Positions 12,682 to 25,942 are shown, counted from the first letter of the stretch. The stretch: 64,000 nt of DNA from Serripes groenlandicus (GCA_031761405.1 JASEVX010000080.1:1-64000), one strand, 5' to 3'. Notes: generated by a model not told the origin, from the letters alone. Program-made: numbers and translations.

Positions 12682-15600
12682 CCACCAGTGTGCTGTGCCT
12701 TGATCTGTGCCTTGATCTGTGTCTTGATCTGTGAATCTTTCATCTCGGTTGGTTATATCTGGAACGTAAATGAAACCTGTAGACGCAGTTCGATGCAATT
12801 GAAGCAGTCGAGTATTGAAAACATTGTGACAAAAGTAGAAAATGCTCTACAAACTTCCTAACCCTTTCCCACATGTAGACGCATGTTGATGCATAGGATG
12901 CGGCTTTTGAAAACATTGTGACAAACGTAGTAGACATGGTTTAAATTGAACAGTTAATGCTCCTTTTCCCACATTTATTCGAAACGAGCAAGTAATTAAT
13001 CCTTACCTAGTCGCTGCGTGAAGGAGACGTAGTTCTGAAGTCCACCAGTGTGCTGTGCCTTGATCTGTGCCTTGATCTGTGTCTTGATCTGTGAATCTTT
13101 CATCTCGGTTGGTTATATCTGGAACGTAAATGAAACCTGTAGACGCAGTTCGATGCAATTGAAGCGGTCGAGTATTGAAAACATTGTGACAAAAGTAGAA
13201 AATGCTCCACAAACTTCCTAACCCTTTCCCACATGTAGACGCACGTTGATGCATAGGATGCGGCTTTTGAAAACATTGTGACAAACGTAGTAGACATGGT
13301 TCAAATCGAACAGTTAATGCTCCTTTTCCCACATTTATTCGAAACGAGCAAGTAATTAATCCTTACCTAGTCGCTGCGTGAAGGAGACGTAGTTCTGAAG
13401 TCCACCAGTGTGCTGTGCCTTGATCTGTGTCTTGATCTGTGAATCTTTCATCTCGGTTGGTTATATCTGGAACGTAAATGAAACCTGTAGACGCAGTTCG
13501 ATGCAATTGAAGCAGTCGAGTATTGAAAACATTGTGACAAAAGTAGAAAATGCTCTACAAACTTCCTAACCCTTTCCCACATGTAGACGCATGTTGATGC
13601 GGCTTTTGAAAACATTGTGACAAACGTAGTAGACATGGTTTAAATCAAACAGTTAATGCTCCTTTTCCCACATTTATTCGAAACGAGCAAGTAATTAATC
13701 CTTACCTAGTCGCTGCGTGAAGGAGACGTAGTTCTGAAGTCCACCAGTGTGCTGTGCCTTGATCTGTGCCTTGATCTGTGTCTTGATCTGTGAATCTTTC
13801 ATCTCGGTTGGTTATATCTGGAACGTAAATGAAACCTGTAGACGCAGTTCGATGCAATTGAAGCAGTCGAGTATTGAAAACATTGTGACAAAAGTAGAAA
13901 ATGCTCCACAAACTTCCTAACCCTTTCCCACATGTAGACGCATGTTGATGCATAGCATGCGGCTTTTGAAAACATTGTGACAAACGTAGTAGACATGGTT
14001 CAAATCGAACAGTTAATGCTCCTTTTCCCACATTTATTCGAAACGAGCAAGTAATTAATCCTTACCTAGTCGCTGCGTGCAGGAGACGTAGTTCTGAAGT
14101 CCACCAGTGTGCTGTGCCTTGATCTGTGCCTTGATCTGTGTCTTGATCTGTGAATCTTTCATCTCGGTTGGTTATATCTGGAACATAAATGAAACCTGTA
14201 GACGCAGTTCGATGCAATTGAAGCAGTCGAGTATTGAAAACATTGTGACAAAAGTAGAAAATGCTCCACAAACTTCCTAACCCTTTCCCACATGTAGACG
14301 CATGTTGATGCATATGATGCGGCTTTTGAAAACATTGTGACAAACGTAGTAGACATGGTTCAAATCGAACAGTTAATGCTCCTTTTCCCACATTTATTCG
14401 AAACGAGCAAGTAATTAATCCTTACCTAGTCGCTGCGTGAAGGAGACGTAGTTCTGAAGTCCACCAGTGTGCTGTGCCTTGATCTGTGCCTTGATCTGTG
14501 TCTTGATCTGTGAATCTTTCATCTCGGTTGGTTATATCTGGAACGTAAATGAAACCTGTAGACGCAGTTCGATGCAATTGAAGCAGTCGAGTATTGAAAA
14601 CATTGTGACAAAAGTAGAAAATGCTCCACAAACTTCCTAACCCTTTCCCACATGTAGACGCATGTTGATGCATAGGATGCAGCTTTTGAAAACATTGTGA
14701 CAAACGTAGTAGACATGGTTTAAATTGAACAGTTAATGCTCCTTTTCCCACATTTATTCGAAACGAGCAAGTAATTAATCCTTACCTAGTCGCTGCGTGA
14801 AGGAGACGTAGTTCTGAAGTCCACCAGTGTGCTGTGCCTTGATCTGTGTCTTAATGATCTGTGAATCTTTCATCTCGGTTGGTTATATCTGGAACGTAAA
14901 TGAAACCTGTAGACGCAGTTCGATGCAATTGAAGCAGTCGAGTATTGAAAACATTGTGACAAAAGTAGAAAATGCTCCACAAACTTCCTAACCCTTTCCC
15001 ACATGTAGACGCATGTTGATGCATAGCATGCGGCTTTTGAAAACATTGTGACAAACGTAGTAGACATGGTTCAAATCGAACAGTTAATGCTCCTTTTCCC
15101 ACATTTATTCGAAACGAGCAAGTAATTAATCCTTACCTAGTCGCTGCGTGAAGGAGACGTAGTTCTGAAGTCCACCAGTGTGCTGTGCCTTGATCTGTGC
15201 CTTGATCTGTGTCTTGATCTGTGAATCTTTCATCTCGGTTGGTTATATCTGGAACATAAATGAAACCTGTAGACGCAGTTCGATGCAATTGAAGCAGTCG
15301 AGTATTGAAAACAAAGTGACAAAAGTAGAAAATGCTCCACAAACTTCCTAACCCTTTCCCACATGTAGACGCATGTTGATGCATATGATGCGGCTTTTGA
15401 AAACATTGTGACAAACGTAGTAGACATGGTTCAAATCGAACAGTTAATGCTCCTTTTCCCACATTTATTCGAAACGAGCAAGTAATTAATCCTTACCTAG
15501 TCGCTGCGTGAAGGAGACGTAGTTCTGAAGTCCACCAGTGTGCTGTGCCTTGATCTGTGCCTTGATCTGTGTCTTGATCTGTGAATCTTTCATCTCGGTT

Positions 15601-18600
15601 GGTTATATCTGGAACGTAAATGAAACCTGTAGACGCAGTTCGATGCAATTGAAGCAGTCGAGTATTGAAAACATTGTGACAAAAGTAGAAAATGCTCCAC
15701 AAACTTCCTAACCCTTTCCCACATGTAGACGCATGTTGATGCATAGGATGCAGCTTTTGAAAACATTGTGACAAACGTAGTAGACATGGTTTAAATTGAA
15801 CAGTTAATGCTCCTTTTCCCACATTTATTCGAAACGAGCAAGTAATTAATCCTTACCTAGTCGCTGCGTGAAGGAGACGTAGTTCTGAAGTCCACCAGTG
15901 TGCTGTGCCTTGATCTGTGTCTTGATCTGTGAATCTTTCATCTCGGTTGGTTATATCTGGAACGTAAATGAAACCTGTAGACGCAGTTCGATGCAATTGA
16001 AGCAGTCGAGTATTGAAAACATTGTGACAAAAGTAGAAAATGCTCTACAAACTTCCTAACCCTTTCCCACATGTAGACGCATGTTGATGCGGCTTTTGAA
16101 AACATTGTGACAAACGTAGTAGACATGGTTTAAATCAAACAGTTAATGCTCCTTTTCCCACATTTATTCGAAACGAGCAAGTAATTAATCCTTACCTAGT
16201 CGCTGCGTGAAGGAGACGTAGTTCTGAAGTCCACCAGTGTGCTGTGCCTTGATCTGTGCCTTGATCTGTGTCTTGATCTGTGAATCTTTCATCTCGGTTG
16301 GTTATATCTGGAACGTAAATGAAACCTGTAGACGCAGTTCGATGCAATTGAAGCAGTCGAGTATTGAAAACATTGTGACAAAAGTATAAAATGCTCCACA
16401 AACTTCCTAACCCTTTCCCACATGTAGACGCATGTTGATGCATAGCATGCTGCTTTTGAAAACATTGTGACAAACGTAGTAGACATGGTTCAAATCGAAC
16501 AGTTAATGCTCCTTTTCCCACATTTATTCGAAACGAGCAAGTAATTAATCCTTACCTAGTCGCTGCGTGAAGGAGACGTAGTTCTGAAGTCCACCAGTGT
16601 GCTGTGCCTTGATCTGTGCCTTGATCTGTGTCTTGATCTGTGAATCTTTCATCTCGGTTGGTTATATCTGGAACATAAATGAAACCTGTAGACGCAGTTC
16701 GATGCAATTGAAGCAGTCGAGTATTGAAAACATTGTGACAAAAGTAGAAAATGCAACACAAACTTCCTTACCCTTTCCCACATGTAGACGCATGTTGATG
16801 CATATGATGCGGCTTTTGAAAACATTGTGACAAACGTAGTAGACATGGTTCAAATCGAACAGTTAATGCTCCTTTTCCCACATTTATTCGAAACGAGCAA
16901 GTAATTAATCCTTACCTAGTCGCTGCGTGAAGGAGACGTAGTTCTGAAGTCCACCAGTGTGCTGTGCCTTGATCTGTGCCTTGATCTGTGTCTTGATCTG
17001 TGAATCTTTCATCTCGGTTGGTTATATCTGGAACGTAAATGAAACCTGTAGACCCCCCAGTTCGATGCAATTGAAGCAGTCGAGTATTGAAAACATTGTG
17101 ACAAAAGTAGAAAATGCTCCACAAACTTCCTAACCCTTTCCCACATGTAGACGCATGTTGATGCATAGGATGCGGCTTTTGAAAACATTGTGACAAACGT
17201 AGTAGACATGGTTTAAATTGAACAGTTAATGCTCCTTTTCCCACATTTATTCGAAACGAGCAAGTAATTAATCCTTACCTAGTCGCTGCGTGAAGGAGAC
17301 GTAGTTCTGAAGTCCACCAGTGTGCTGTGTCTTGATCTGTGAATCTTTCATCTCGGTTGGTTATATCTGGAACGTAAATGAAACCTGTAGACGCAGTTCG
17401 ATGCAATTGAAGCAGTCGAGTATTGAAAACATTGTGACAAAAGTAGAAAATGCTCTACAAACTTCCTAACCCTTTCCCACATGTAGACGCATGTTGATGC
17501 GGCTTTTGAAAACATTGTGACAAACGTAGTAGACATGGTTTAAATCAAACAGTTAATGCTCCTTTTCCCACATTTATTCGAAACGAGCAAGTAATTAATC
17601 CTTACCTAGTCGCTGCGTGAAGGAGACGTAGTTCTGAAGTCCACCAGTGTGCTGTGCCTTGATCTGTGCCTTGATCTGTGTCTTGATCTGTGAATCTTTC
17701 ATCTCGGTTGGTTATATCTGGAACGTAAATGAAACCTGTAGACGCAGTTCGATGCAATTGAAGCAGTCGAGTATTGAAAACATTGTGACAAAAGTAGAAA
17801 ATGCTCCACAAACTTCCTAACCCTTTCCCACATGTAGACACATGTTGATGCATAGCATGCGGCTTTTGAAAACATTGTGACAAACGTAGTAGACATGGTT
17901 CAAATCGAACAGTTAATGCTCCTTTTCCCACATTTATTCGAAACGAGCAAGTAATTAATCCTTACCTAGTCGCTGCGTGAAGGAGACGTAGTTCTGAAGT
18001 CCACCAGTGTGCTGTGCCTTGATCTGTGCCTTGATCTGTGCCTTAATCTGTGTCTTGATCTGTGAATCTTTCATCTCGGTTGGTTATATCTGGAACATAA
18101 ATGAAACCTGTAGACGCAGTTCGATGCAATTGAAGCAGTCGAGTATTGAAAACATTGTGACAAAAGTAGAAAATGCTCCACAAACTTCCTAACCCTTTCC
18201 CACATGTAGACGCATGTTGATGCATAGGATGCGGCTTTTGAAAACATTGTGACAAACGTAGTAGACATGGTTTAAATTGAACAGTTAATGCTCCTTTTCC
18301 CACATTTATTCGAAACGAGCAAGTAATTAATCCTTACCTAGTCGCTGCGTGAAGGAGACGTAGTTCTGAAGTCCACCAGTGTGCTGTGCCTTGATCTGTG
18401 TCTTGATCTGTGAATCTTTCATCTCGGTTGGTTATATCTGGAACGTAAATGAAACCTGTAGACGCAGTTCGATGCAATTGAAGCAGTCGAGTATTGAAAA
18501 CATTGTGACAAAAGTAGAAAATGCTCCACAAACTTCCTAACCCTTTCCCACATGTAGACGCATGTTGATGCATAGGATGCGGCTTTTGAAAACATTGTGA

Positions 18601-19420
18601 CAAACGTAGTAGACATGGTTCAAATCGAACAGTTAATGCTCCTTTTCCCACATTTATTCGAAACGAGCAAGTAATTAATCCTTACCTAGTCGCTGCGTGA
18701 AGGAGACGTAGTTCTGAAGTCCACCAGTGTGCTGTGCCTTGCTCTGTGCCTTGATCTGTGTCTTGATCTGTGAATCTTTCATCTCGGTTGGTTATATCTG
18801 GAACGTAAATGAAACCTGTAGACGCAGTTCGATGCAATTGAAGCAGTCGAGTATTGAAAACATTGTGACAAAAGTAGAAAATGCTCCACAAACTTCCTAA
18901 CCCTTTCCCACATGTAGACGCATGTTGATGCATAGGATACGGCTTTTGAAAACATTGTGACAAACGTAGTAGACATGGTTCAAATCGAACAGTTGATGCT
19001 CCTTTTCCCACATTTATTCGAATCGAGCAAGTAATTAATCCTTACCTAGTCGCTGCGTGAAGGAGACGTAGTTCTGAAGTCCACCAGTGTGCTGTGCCTT
19101 GATCTGTGCCTTGATCTGTGTCTTGATCTGTGAATCTTTCATCTCGGTTGGTTATATCTGGAACGTAAATGAAACCTGTAGATGCAGTTTGATGCAATTG
19201 AAGCAGTCGAGTATTGAAAACATTGTGACAAAAGTAGAAAATGCTCCACAAACTTCCTAACTCTTTCCCACATGTAGACGCATGTTGATGCATAGGATGC
19301 GGCTTTTGAAAACATTGTGACAAACGTAGTAGACATGGTTCAAATCGAACAGTTAATGCTCCTTTTCCCACATTTATTCGAAACGAGCAAGTAATTAATC
19401 CTTACCTAGTCGCTGCGTGA
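12682..19420 (+). repeat. Satellite array 2, ~360-bp monomer
   Basis: About 19 tandem copies. Most monomers are 360 bp; shorter ones lack one or more copies of a 12-bp subrepeat CCTTGATCTGTG or a 9-bp stretch near GCATAGGAT. Each monomer contains AACCCTTTCCCACATGTAGACGC and two copies of GAAAACATTGTGACAAA, which are core parts of the dispersed TTAA MITE seen later in the window. Subtypes (short, CATAGCATGC, CATATGATGC, CATAGGATGC with TTAAATTG) recur in order, giving 3-4 monomer higher-order units (about 1.07 and 1.41 kb). A 109-codon minus-strand frame repeats with the monomer; I do not regard it as a gene. Confidence 0.96.
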
Positions 19421-22400
19421 ACCTAGCTCTATGTCAACAGTCATGCCTTGACCTAGCTATCTATGTCCACATTCATGCCCTGACCTAGCTGTGTCAACAT
19501 TCAAAACCCGACCAAGAAGTGTCAACAGTCATGCTCTGACCTAGAAGTGTCAACAGTCATGCCCTGACCTAGCTGTGTTATCATTCATGTCCTGACCTAG
19601 CTATGTCAACAGTCATGCCTTGACCTAGCTGTGTCAACAGCCATGCCTTGACCTAGCTATCTATATCCACAGTCATGCATTGATATAGCTGTGTCAACAG
19701 TCATGCCTTGACCTAAGTGTGTCCACACTTATGCCCTGACCTAGCTGTGTCAACATTCAAAACCTGACCAAGAAGTGTCAACAGTCATGCCCTGACCTAG
19801 AAGTGTCAACAGTCATGCCCTGACCTAGTTGTGTCCATAGTCATGTATTGACCTAGCTGTGTCAACAGTCATGCACTGACCTAGCTGTGTTATCATTTGT
19901 GTCCTGACCTAGCTATGTCAACAGTCATGCCTTGACCTAGCTATCTATGTCCACATTCATGCCCTGACCTAGCTGTGTCAACATTCAAAACCCGACCAAG
20001 AAGTGTCAACAGTCATGCCCTGACCTAGAAGTGTCAACAGTCATGCCCTGACCTAGCTGTGTTATCATTCATGTCCTGACCTAGCTATGTCAACAGTCGT
20101 GCCTTGACCTAGCTGTGTCAACAGCCATGCCTTGACCTAGCTATCTATATCCACAGTCATGCATTGATATAGCTGTGCCAACAGTCATGCCTTGACCTAG
20201 TTGTGTCCACACTTATGCCCTGACCTAGCTGTGTCAACATTCAAAACCTGACCAAGAAGTGTCAACAGTCATGCCCTGACCTAGAAGTGTCAACAGTCAT
20301 GCCCTGACCTAGTTGTGTCCATAGTCATGTATTGACCTAGCTGTGTCAACAGTCATGCACTGACCTAGCTGTGTTATCATTCGTGTCCTGACCTAGCTAT
20401 GTCAACAGTCATGCCTTGACCTAGCTATCTATGTCCACATTCATGCCCTGACCTAGCTGTGTCAACATTCAAAACCTGACCAAGAAGTGTCAACAGTCAT
20501 GCCCTGACCTAGAAGTGTCAACAGTCATGCCCTGACCTAGCTGTGTTATCATTCATGTCCTGACCTAGCTATGTCAACAGTCGTGCCTTGACCTAGCTGT
20601 GTCAACAGCCATGCCTTGACCTAGCTATCTATGTCCACAGTCATGCATTGATATAGCTGTGTCAACAGTCATGCCTTGACCTAGTTGTGTCCACACTTAT
20701 GCCCTGACCTAGCTGTGTCAACATTCAAAACCTGACAAAGAAGTGTCAACAGTCATGCCCTGACCTAGAAGTGTCAACAGTCATGCCCTGACCTAGTTGT
20801 GTCCATAGTCATGTATTGACCTAGCTGTGTCAACAGTCATGCACTGACCTAGCTGTGTTATCATTCGTGTCCTGACCTAGCTATGTCAACAGTCATGCCT
20901 TGACCTAGCTATCTATGTCCACATTCATGCCCTGACCTAGCTGTGTCAACATTCAAAACCTGACCAAGAAGTGTCAACAGTCATGCCCTGACCTAGAAGT
21001 GTTAACAGTCATGCCCTGACCTAGCTGTGTTATCATTCATGTCCTGACCTAGCTATGTCAACAGTCGTGCCTTGACCTAGCTGTGTCAACAGCCATGCCT
21101 TGACCTAGCTATCTATATCCACAGTCATGCATTGATATAGCTGTGTCAACAGTCATGCCTTGACCTAAGTGTGTCCACACTTATGCCCTGACCTAGCTGT
21201 GTCAACATTCAAAACCTGACCAAGAAGTGTCAACAGTCATGCCCTGACCTAGAAGTGTCAACAGTCATGCCCTGACCTAGTTGTGTCCATAGTCATGTAT
21301 TGACCTAGCTGTGTCAACAGTCATGCACTGACCTAGCTGTGTTATCATTTGTGTCCTGACCTAGCTATGTCAACAGTCATGCCTTGACCTAGCTATCTAT
21401 GTCCACATTCATGCCCTGACCTAGCTGTGTCAACATTCAAAACCCGACCAAGAAGTGTCAACAGTCATGCCCTGACCTAGAAGTGTCAACAGTCATGCCC
21501 TGACCTAGCTGTGTTATCATTCATGTCCTGACCTAGCTATGTCAACAGTCGTGCCTTGACCTAGCTGTGTCAACAGCCATGCCTTGACCTAGCTATATAT
21601 ATCCACAGTCATGCATTAATATAGCTGTGCCAACAGTCATGCCTTGACCTAGTTGTGTCCACACTTATGCCCTGACCTAGCTGTGTCAACATTCAAAACC
21701 TGACCAAGAAGTGTCAACAGTCATGCCCTGACCTAGAAGTGTCAACAGTCATGCCCTGACCTAGTTGTGTCCATAGTCATGTATTGACCTAGCTGTGTCA
21801 ACAGTCATGCACTGACCTAGCTGTGTTATCATTCGTGTCCTGACCTAGCTATGTCAACAGTCATGCCTTGACCTAGCTATCTATGTCCACATTCATGCCC
21901 TGACCTAGCTGTGTCAACATTCAAAACCTGACCAAGAAGTGTCAACAGTCATGCCCTGACCTAGAAGTGTCAACAGTCATGCCCTGACCTAGCTGTGTTA
22001 TCATTCATGTCCTGACCTAGCTATGTCAACAGTCGTGCCTTGACCTAGCTGTGTCAACAGCCATGCCTTGACCTAGCTATCTATGTCCACAGTCATGCAT
22101 TGATATAGCTATGTCCACAGTCATGCATTGATATAGCTGTGTCAACAGTCATGCCTTGACCTAGTTGTGTCCACACTTATGCCCTGACCTAGCTGTGTCA
22201 ACATTCAAAACCTGACCAAGAAGTGTCAACAGTCATGCCCTGACCTAGAAGTGTCAACAGTCATGCCCTGACCTAGTTGTGTCCATAGTCATGTATTGAC
22301 CTAGCTGTGTCAACAGTCATGCACTGACCTAGCTGTGTTATCATTCGTGTCCTGACCTAGCTATGTCAACAGTCATGCCTTGACCTAGCTATCTATGTCC

Positions 22401-22754
22401 ACATTCATGCCCTGACCTAGCTGTGTCAACATTCAAAACCTGACCAAGAAGTGTCAACAGTCATGCCCTGACCTAGAAGTGTCAACAGTCATGCCCTGAC
22501 CTAGCTGTGTTATCATTCATGTCCTGACCTAGCTATGTCAACAGTCGTGCCTTGACCTAGCTGTGTCAACAGCCATGCCTTGACCTAGCTATCTATGTCC
22601 ACAGTCATGCATTGATATAGCTGTGTCAACAGTCATGCCTTGACCTAGTTGTGTCCACACTTATGCCCTGACCTAGCTGTGTCAACATTCAAAACCTGAC
22701 CTAGAAGTGTCAACAGTCATGCCCTGACCTAGAAGTGTCAACAGTCATGCCCTG
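19421..22754 (+). repeat. Satellite array 3: ~28-bp unit in 484-bp higher-order repeats
   Basis: Built from units like TGACCTAGCTGTGTCAACAG plus TCATGCC, 27-32 bp each. The landmark CTATCTATGTCCACATTC recurs at 19457, 19941, 20425, 20909, 21393 and 21877, exactly 484 bp apart, then at 22389 (512 bp, owing to a 28-bp duplication near 22081-22130). So about seven copies of a ~17-unit higher-order repeat. Nearly every unit contains TGACCT, an AGGTCA half-site on the minus strand. Confidence 0.96.
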
Positions 22755-23175
22755 GCATAATATAATGGTTGAATGATAACTTGGTAAGATTGGTCAATGA
22801 AATCCTGCATGGATCAAAATAATATGAAGAAATGTAGGAAACGAAATTGAGAGGATGCTTTCTGTGAAGTTGCATCACAGTAGTCCAGGATGTTACAGAG
22901 GAGAAGTTAATTATTTAAAGCCAATATAAAACAAATCACACATGTATATATATTAGAGACCCCCCTCCTCCTGTAACAGAGGAGAAGTTAATTATTTAAA
23001 GCCAATATAAAACAAATCACACATGTATATATTTTAGAGAACCCCACCCACACACACAAGACAAGCTATGTGCCAGTGATGCTAAAAATATTTTTTTCAG
23101 TATAATTATAAACACTTGTCCAAAGTTAGCACAATATTGACAAACATTTTTCTTAATAGTTGACGTTTTCTTAAT
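22755..23175. other. AT-rich non-repetitive DNA with an ~80-bp tandem duplication
   Basis: No gene is visible. The stretch GAGGAGAAGTTAATTATTTA and what follows, through CACATGTATATAT, occurs twice in tandem (about 22896 and 22978). The rest is AT-rich sequence with no structure I recognise. Confidence 0.5.
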
Positions 23176-23448
23176 GCAACACTGGTCTAACTCAAGTTAG
23201 ACCAGTTTTGCATAAAAAAAATTATAAAAATCTCAGGATTTCTTATTGGAAAACAGGTCTAACTCAAACATTTTCAAATATCTCTCTTATTTTTTATCTT
23301 ATCTTCTTTTAAACTTCCCCATGAATAATAATAGACTTTATGAGTTAAAAAATGTGAAAAAAGATGCAAGAATAATAAAAATGTTAAAATGGTAGAGTTT
23401 TTTTAGCCTCCTGTAAAGTTATGATAAACCTAGTTAGACCAGTGTTGC
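23176..23448. mobile_element. Small element with perfect 17-bp terminal inverted repeats
   Basis: The left end GCAACACTGGTCTAACT (23176-23192) is exactly the reverse complement of the right end at 23432-23448. The left end also folds on itself: a 12-bp arm, a 2-nt spacer and the inverse arm at 23181-23206. The interior is AT-rich without coding capacity. No clear target duplication could be read, so the superfamily is undetermined. Confidence 0.6.
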
Positions 23449-23576
23449 GTTCAACCCTCGATATGACCTCTGTTTTAAAATAATTCTCCCAACATTCATG
23501 TTATTGCTTTATTTCTGCTGACATATTTCAAAATATATATCTGCTAAACAATTTAGTCAAGAGAAAAAAAGGTTAA

Positions 23577-23785
23577 CCCTTTTCCACAAATAAAGACCAT
23601 TTCTAATGCTTTAACAGCAAACGGAATCTCTTGAAAATTAATGGCAAATGGATAAATTGCTCATCATTTTGACATAATGTTTTCAACTTAATTCAATAAT
23701 TGTTCTTAAATTAATAGAGGGTTTCCCCATTTTTGACTTAATGTTTTCAAAGTCGTCAGCTGCAGATTTGTAAGAATGGAAAGCG
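23577..23785. mobile_element. TTAA-flanked MITE (complete, diverged)
   Basis: A 209-bp copy of the dispersed foldback MITE. It is bounded on both sides by TTAA (23573-23576 and 23786-23789), begins CCCTTTTCCACA and ends with the GTCGTCAGCTGCAG motif and a GGAAAGCG terminus. TTAA targets and CCC-starting ends are hallmarks of piggyBac-type transposition, so this is probably a non-autonomous piggyBac-like element. Confidence 0.7.
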
Positions 23786-23903
23786 TTAAGCATGTTCAGT
23801 TCATGAATTCTTCAAATCTTGTTTCCAGATAAGTTTATATATATGTAAATAAGGTATAGACAGAAATATATACCTATATGGAGGTCTTACGCTCTATGAT
23901 TCC

Positions 23904-24152
23904 TTTCCCTCATACAGAATATGCGGCACACAACTTTGAAAAATGTAAGAAGCAAACTTATGGAAGCACTCCATAAAAGTGTAATTATTGAATAGAGACC
24001 AAAACATTTTGGCAAATGGAGAAATATATTTTGTTTTCAAAAGTCATCTAGATCTACTGGAGATACATCAAAATTTGCGTTTATTGAAAACTTTGCAGAG
24101 TTGGTTTTAAAGTAGTGTTCTGCAGAAAGGCTGTACATGTATGTGGGAAAAG
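23904..24152. mobile_element. Degenerate copy of the TTAA MITE
   Basis: It begins CCTTTCCCTCATACAGAATA and ends with a CTGCAG block followed by ATGTATGTGGGAAAAG, matching the two termini of the MITE. The interior is too diverged to align by eye. Confidence 0.5.
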
Positions 24153-24189
24153 AATAAGTCTCAAGGAACAAGGATTGATTGGAGTTGAA

Positions 24190-24400
24190 AGCTCTTTTCA
24201 AAAAAAAATCAGCCATATCATGGTGCCCAATTCACCTACTCCTGGCTTGCTAACACCAGTACTCCACACAGCAGACTTTCAAAGCAACTGGGTGCATTCC
24301 AAAATAGACTGAGTCCATTGATTGAAAATGCTTAAGTCTTGTCGCATTATCAAACTTTGGAAAGAATGTTGGCAAAGCTGAGGTTCAAACTCAAGGAAGG
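24190..24400 (-). mobile_element. Relic SINE
   Basis: The order of blocks (TTCACCTACTCCTGGCTTGC, ACACCAGTACT, AAAATAGACTGAG, then GCTGAGGTTCAAACTCA) follows the SINE copies at 39735-39970 and 40690-40965, including a decayed B-box region. Strongly mutated. Confidence 0.45.
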
Positions 24401-24741
24401 AGTAATCAAGCCTGAATAGTATATTAATAAGCTGCAAGCTTGTTAGGAGTCCATATTAAACAAGCATTTTCAGTGAAAAGATATCCCCCGCCAACGATGG
24501 CTTGTTTGTGCATGAAGGTCTTTATGTTTAATGTGCAATTGACCTTTAAATTTCAACTTCTTCGCACAAGATCAAGGGGAAAGAATAAAGTTATGATACT
24601 GGTTTATCCCGTTCCGCGCCAAATTATAAAATATCGACTGGGATTACTTTATGATAAAATATTTTAACGAAATAAATCAGAGGGACGATTAAATAAAACT
24701 GTATTTTCCGAAACTGCTTACTCGGGAACATCAATTATTGC

Positions 24742-24809
24742 AAAATAGTGCAGTCCAAGATAAGACGCCACCTTTAAAAGCGGCGTCTTATCTGGAACTG
24801 CACTATTTT
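24742..24809. repeat. 68-bp inverted repeat
   Basis: The left arm starting AAAATAGTGCAGTCCA and the right arm ending GAACTGCACTATTTT are near-perfect inverses; the inner arms are GATAAGACGCC and GGCGTCTTATC. The loop is only about 6-8 nt. Probably a remnant of a foldback element or a single hairpin. Confidence 0.8.
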
Positions 24810-25056
24810 CAACAGAGTATTTATGCGGTGAAAGGGGTTAATAATCAATATTACAAAACTAAAGGGGTGTCATTTGTTATTTCTTAAATAACACAGGAAA
24901 AATGTGAATACTAGGTTTTGCTTCTTAAACCAACAGTGACACAAATACAATAGATATCTTTACTCTTCTTAAAGTGGAACTAAAATGCATGGATAACTAG
25001 AAAGGTTGTTTTTATGAAAAAACATATGTCTCCCCATTGCAGTTTGTCAATGACTA

Positions 25057-25930
25057 TTACAATATTGAACAAGGGGAGATAACTTTGCAACGAAGTAGCC
25101 CAGAGTTATAATTCTTGCAAGGTGCACAACTTTACATTGCCATCTGTCTATATTCCAAGTTTCAATAAATTCCTTTAAGTACTTTCTTAGTTCTGCTCTA
25201 GAGAAAGTTTACACTATTAAAATATTGAACAAGGGGAGATAACTCATAATCATTGCAAGGTGCACAACTTCACATTGCCATCTATCTATGTTCCAAGTTT
25301 CAATAAATTCCTTCAAGTAGTTTCTGAGTTCTGCTCTGGACAAAGTTCACACTATTAAAATATTGAACAAGGGGGAGATAACTCATAATTATTGCAAGGT
25401 GCACAACTTCACATTGCCATCTATCTATGTTCCAAGTTTCAATAAATTCCTTCAAGTAGTTTCTGAGTTCTGCTCTGGACAAAGTTTACACTATTAAAAT
25501 ATTGAACAAGGGGGAGATAACTCATAATTCTTGCAAGGTGCACAACTTCACATTGCCATCTAACTATATTCCAAGTTTTAATAAATTCCTTCAAGTAGTT
25601 TCTGAGTTCTGCTCTGAACAAAGTTTACACTATTAAAATATTGAACAAGGGGGAGATAACTCATAATTATGACAAGGTGCATTGCCATCTATCTATGTTC
25701 CAAGTTTCAATAAATTCCTTCAAGTAGTTTCTGAGTTCTGCTCTGGACAAAGTTTACACTATTAAAATATTGAACAAGGGCAGATAACTTTGCAACAAAG
25801 TGGCCCAGAGTTATAATTCTTGCAAGGTGCACAACTTCACATTGCCATCTATCTATGTTCCAAGTTTCAATCAATTACTTCAAGTAGTTTCCGAGTTCTG
25901 CTCTGGACAAACAAAAGTTAAGAAGAAGAA
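25057..25930. repeat. 139-bp tandem repeat array, copy A
   Basis: Six diverged units sharing ATATTGAACAAGGGGGAGATA, TGCCATCTATCTATGTTCC and GTTTCTGAGTTCTGCTCTGG. TATTGAAC recurs at 25223, 25361, 25500, 25639 and 25769, a 138-139 bp period with one 130-bp unit. This is typical core-repeat material of bivalve hairpin-capped elements. It ends in an AAG/AAT-rich tract. The array is repeated at 30371-31005. Confidence 0.85.
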
Positions 25931-25942
25931 GAAGAATAATAA

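Noticed and set aside
13003..19371. Repeated 109-codon minus-strand frames (MGKGALTVRFEPCLL...)
   Set aside because: They recur with the satellite 2 monomer and are broken in shorter monomers. Another frame of the same monomers is also open, and there is no family resemblance. They are a by-product of the repeat.
19421..22754. CRISPR-like alternation of repeat and spacer
   Set aside because: The 'spacers' are themselves repeated and the period is a higher-order tandem structure. There are no cas genes and the DNA is eukaryotic.
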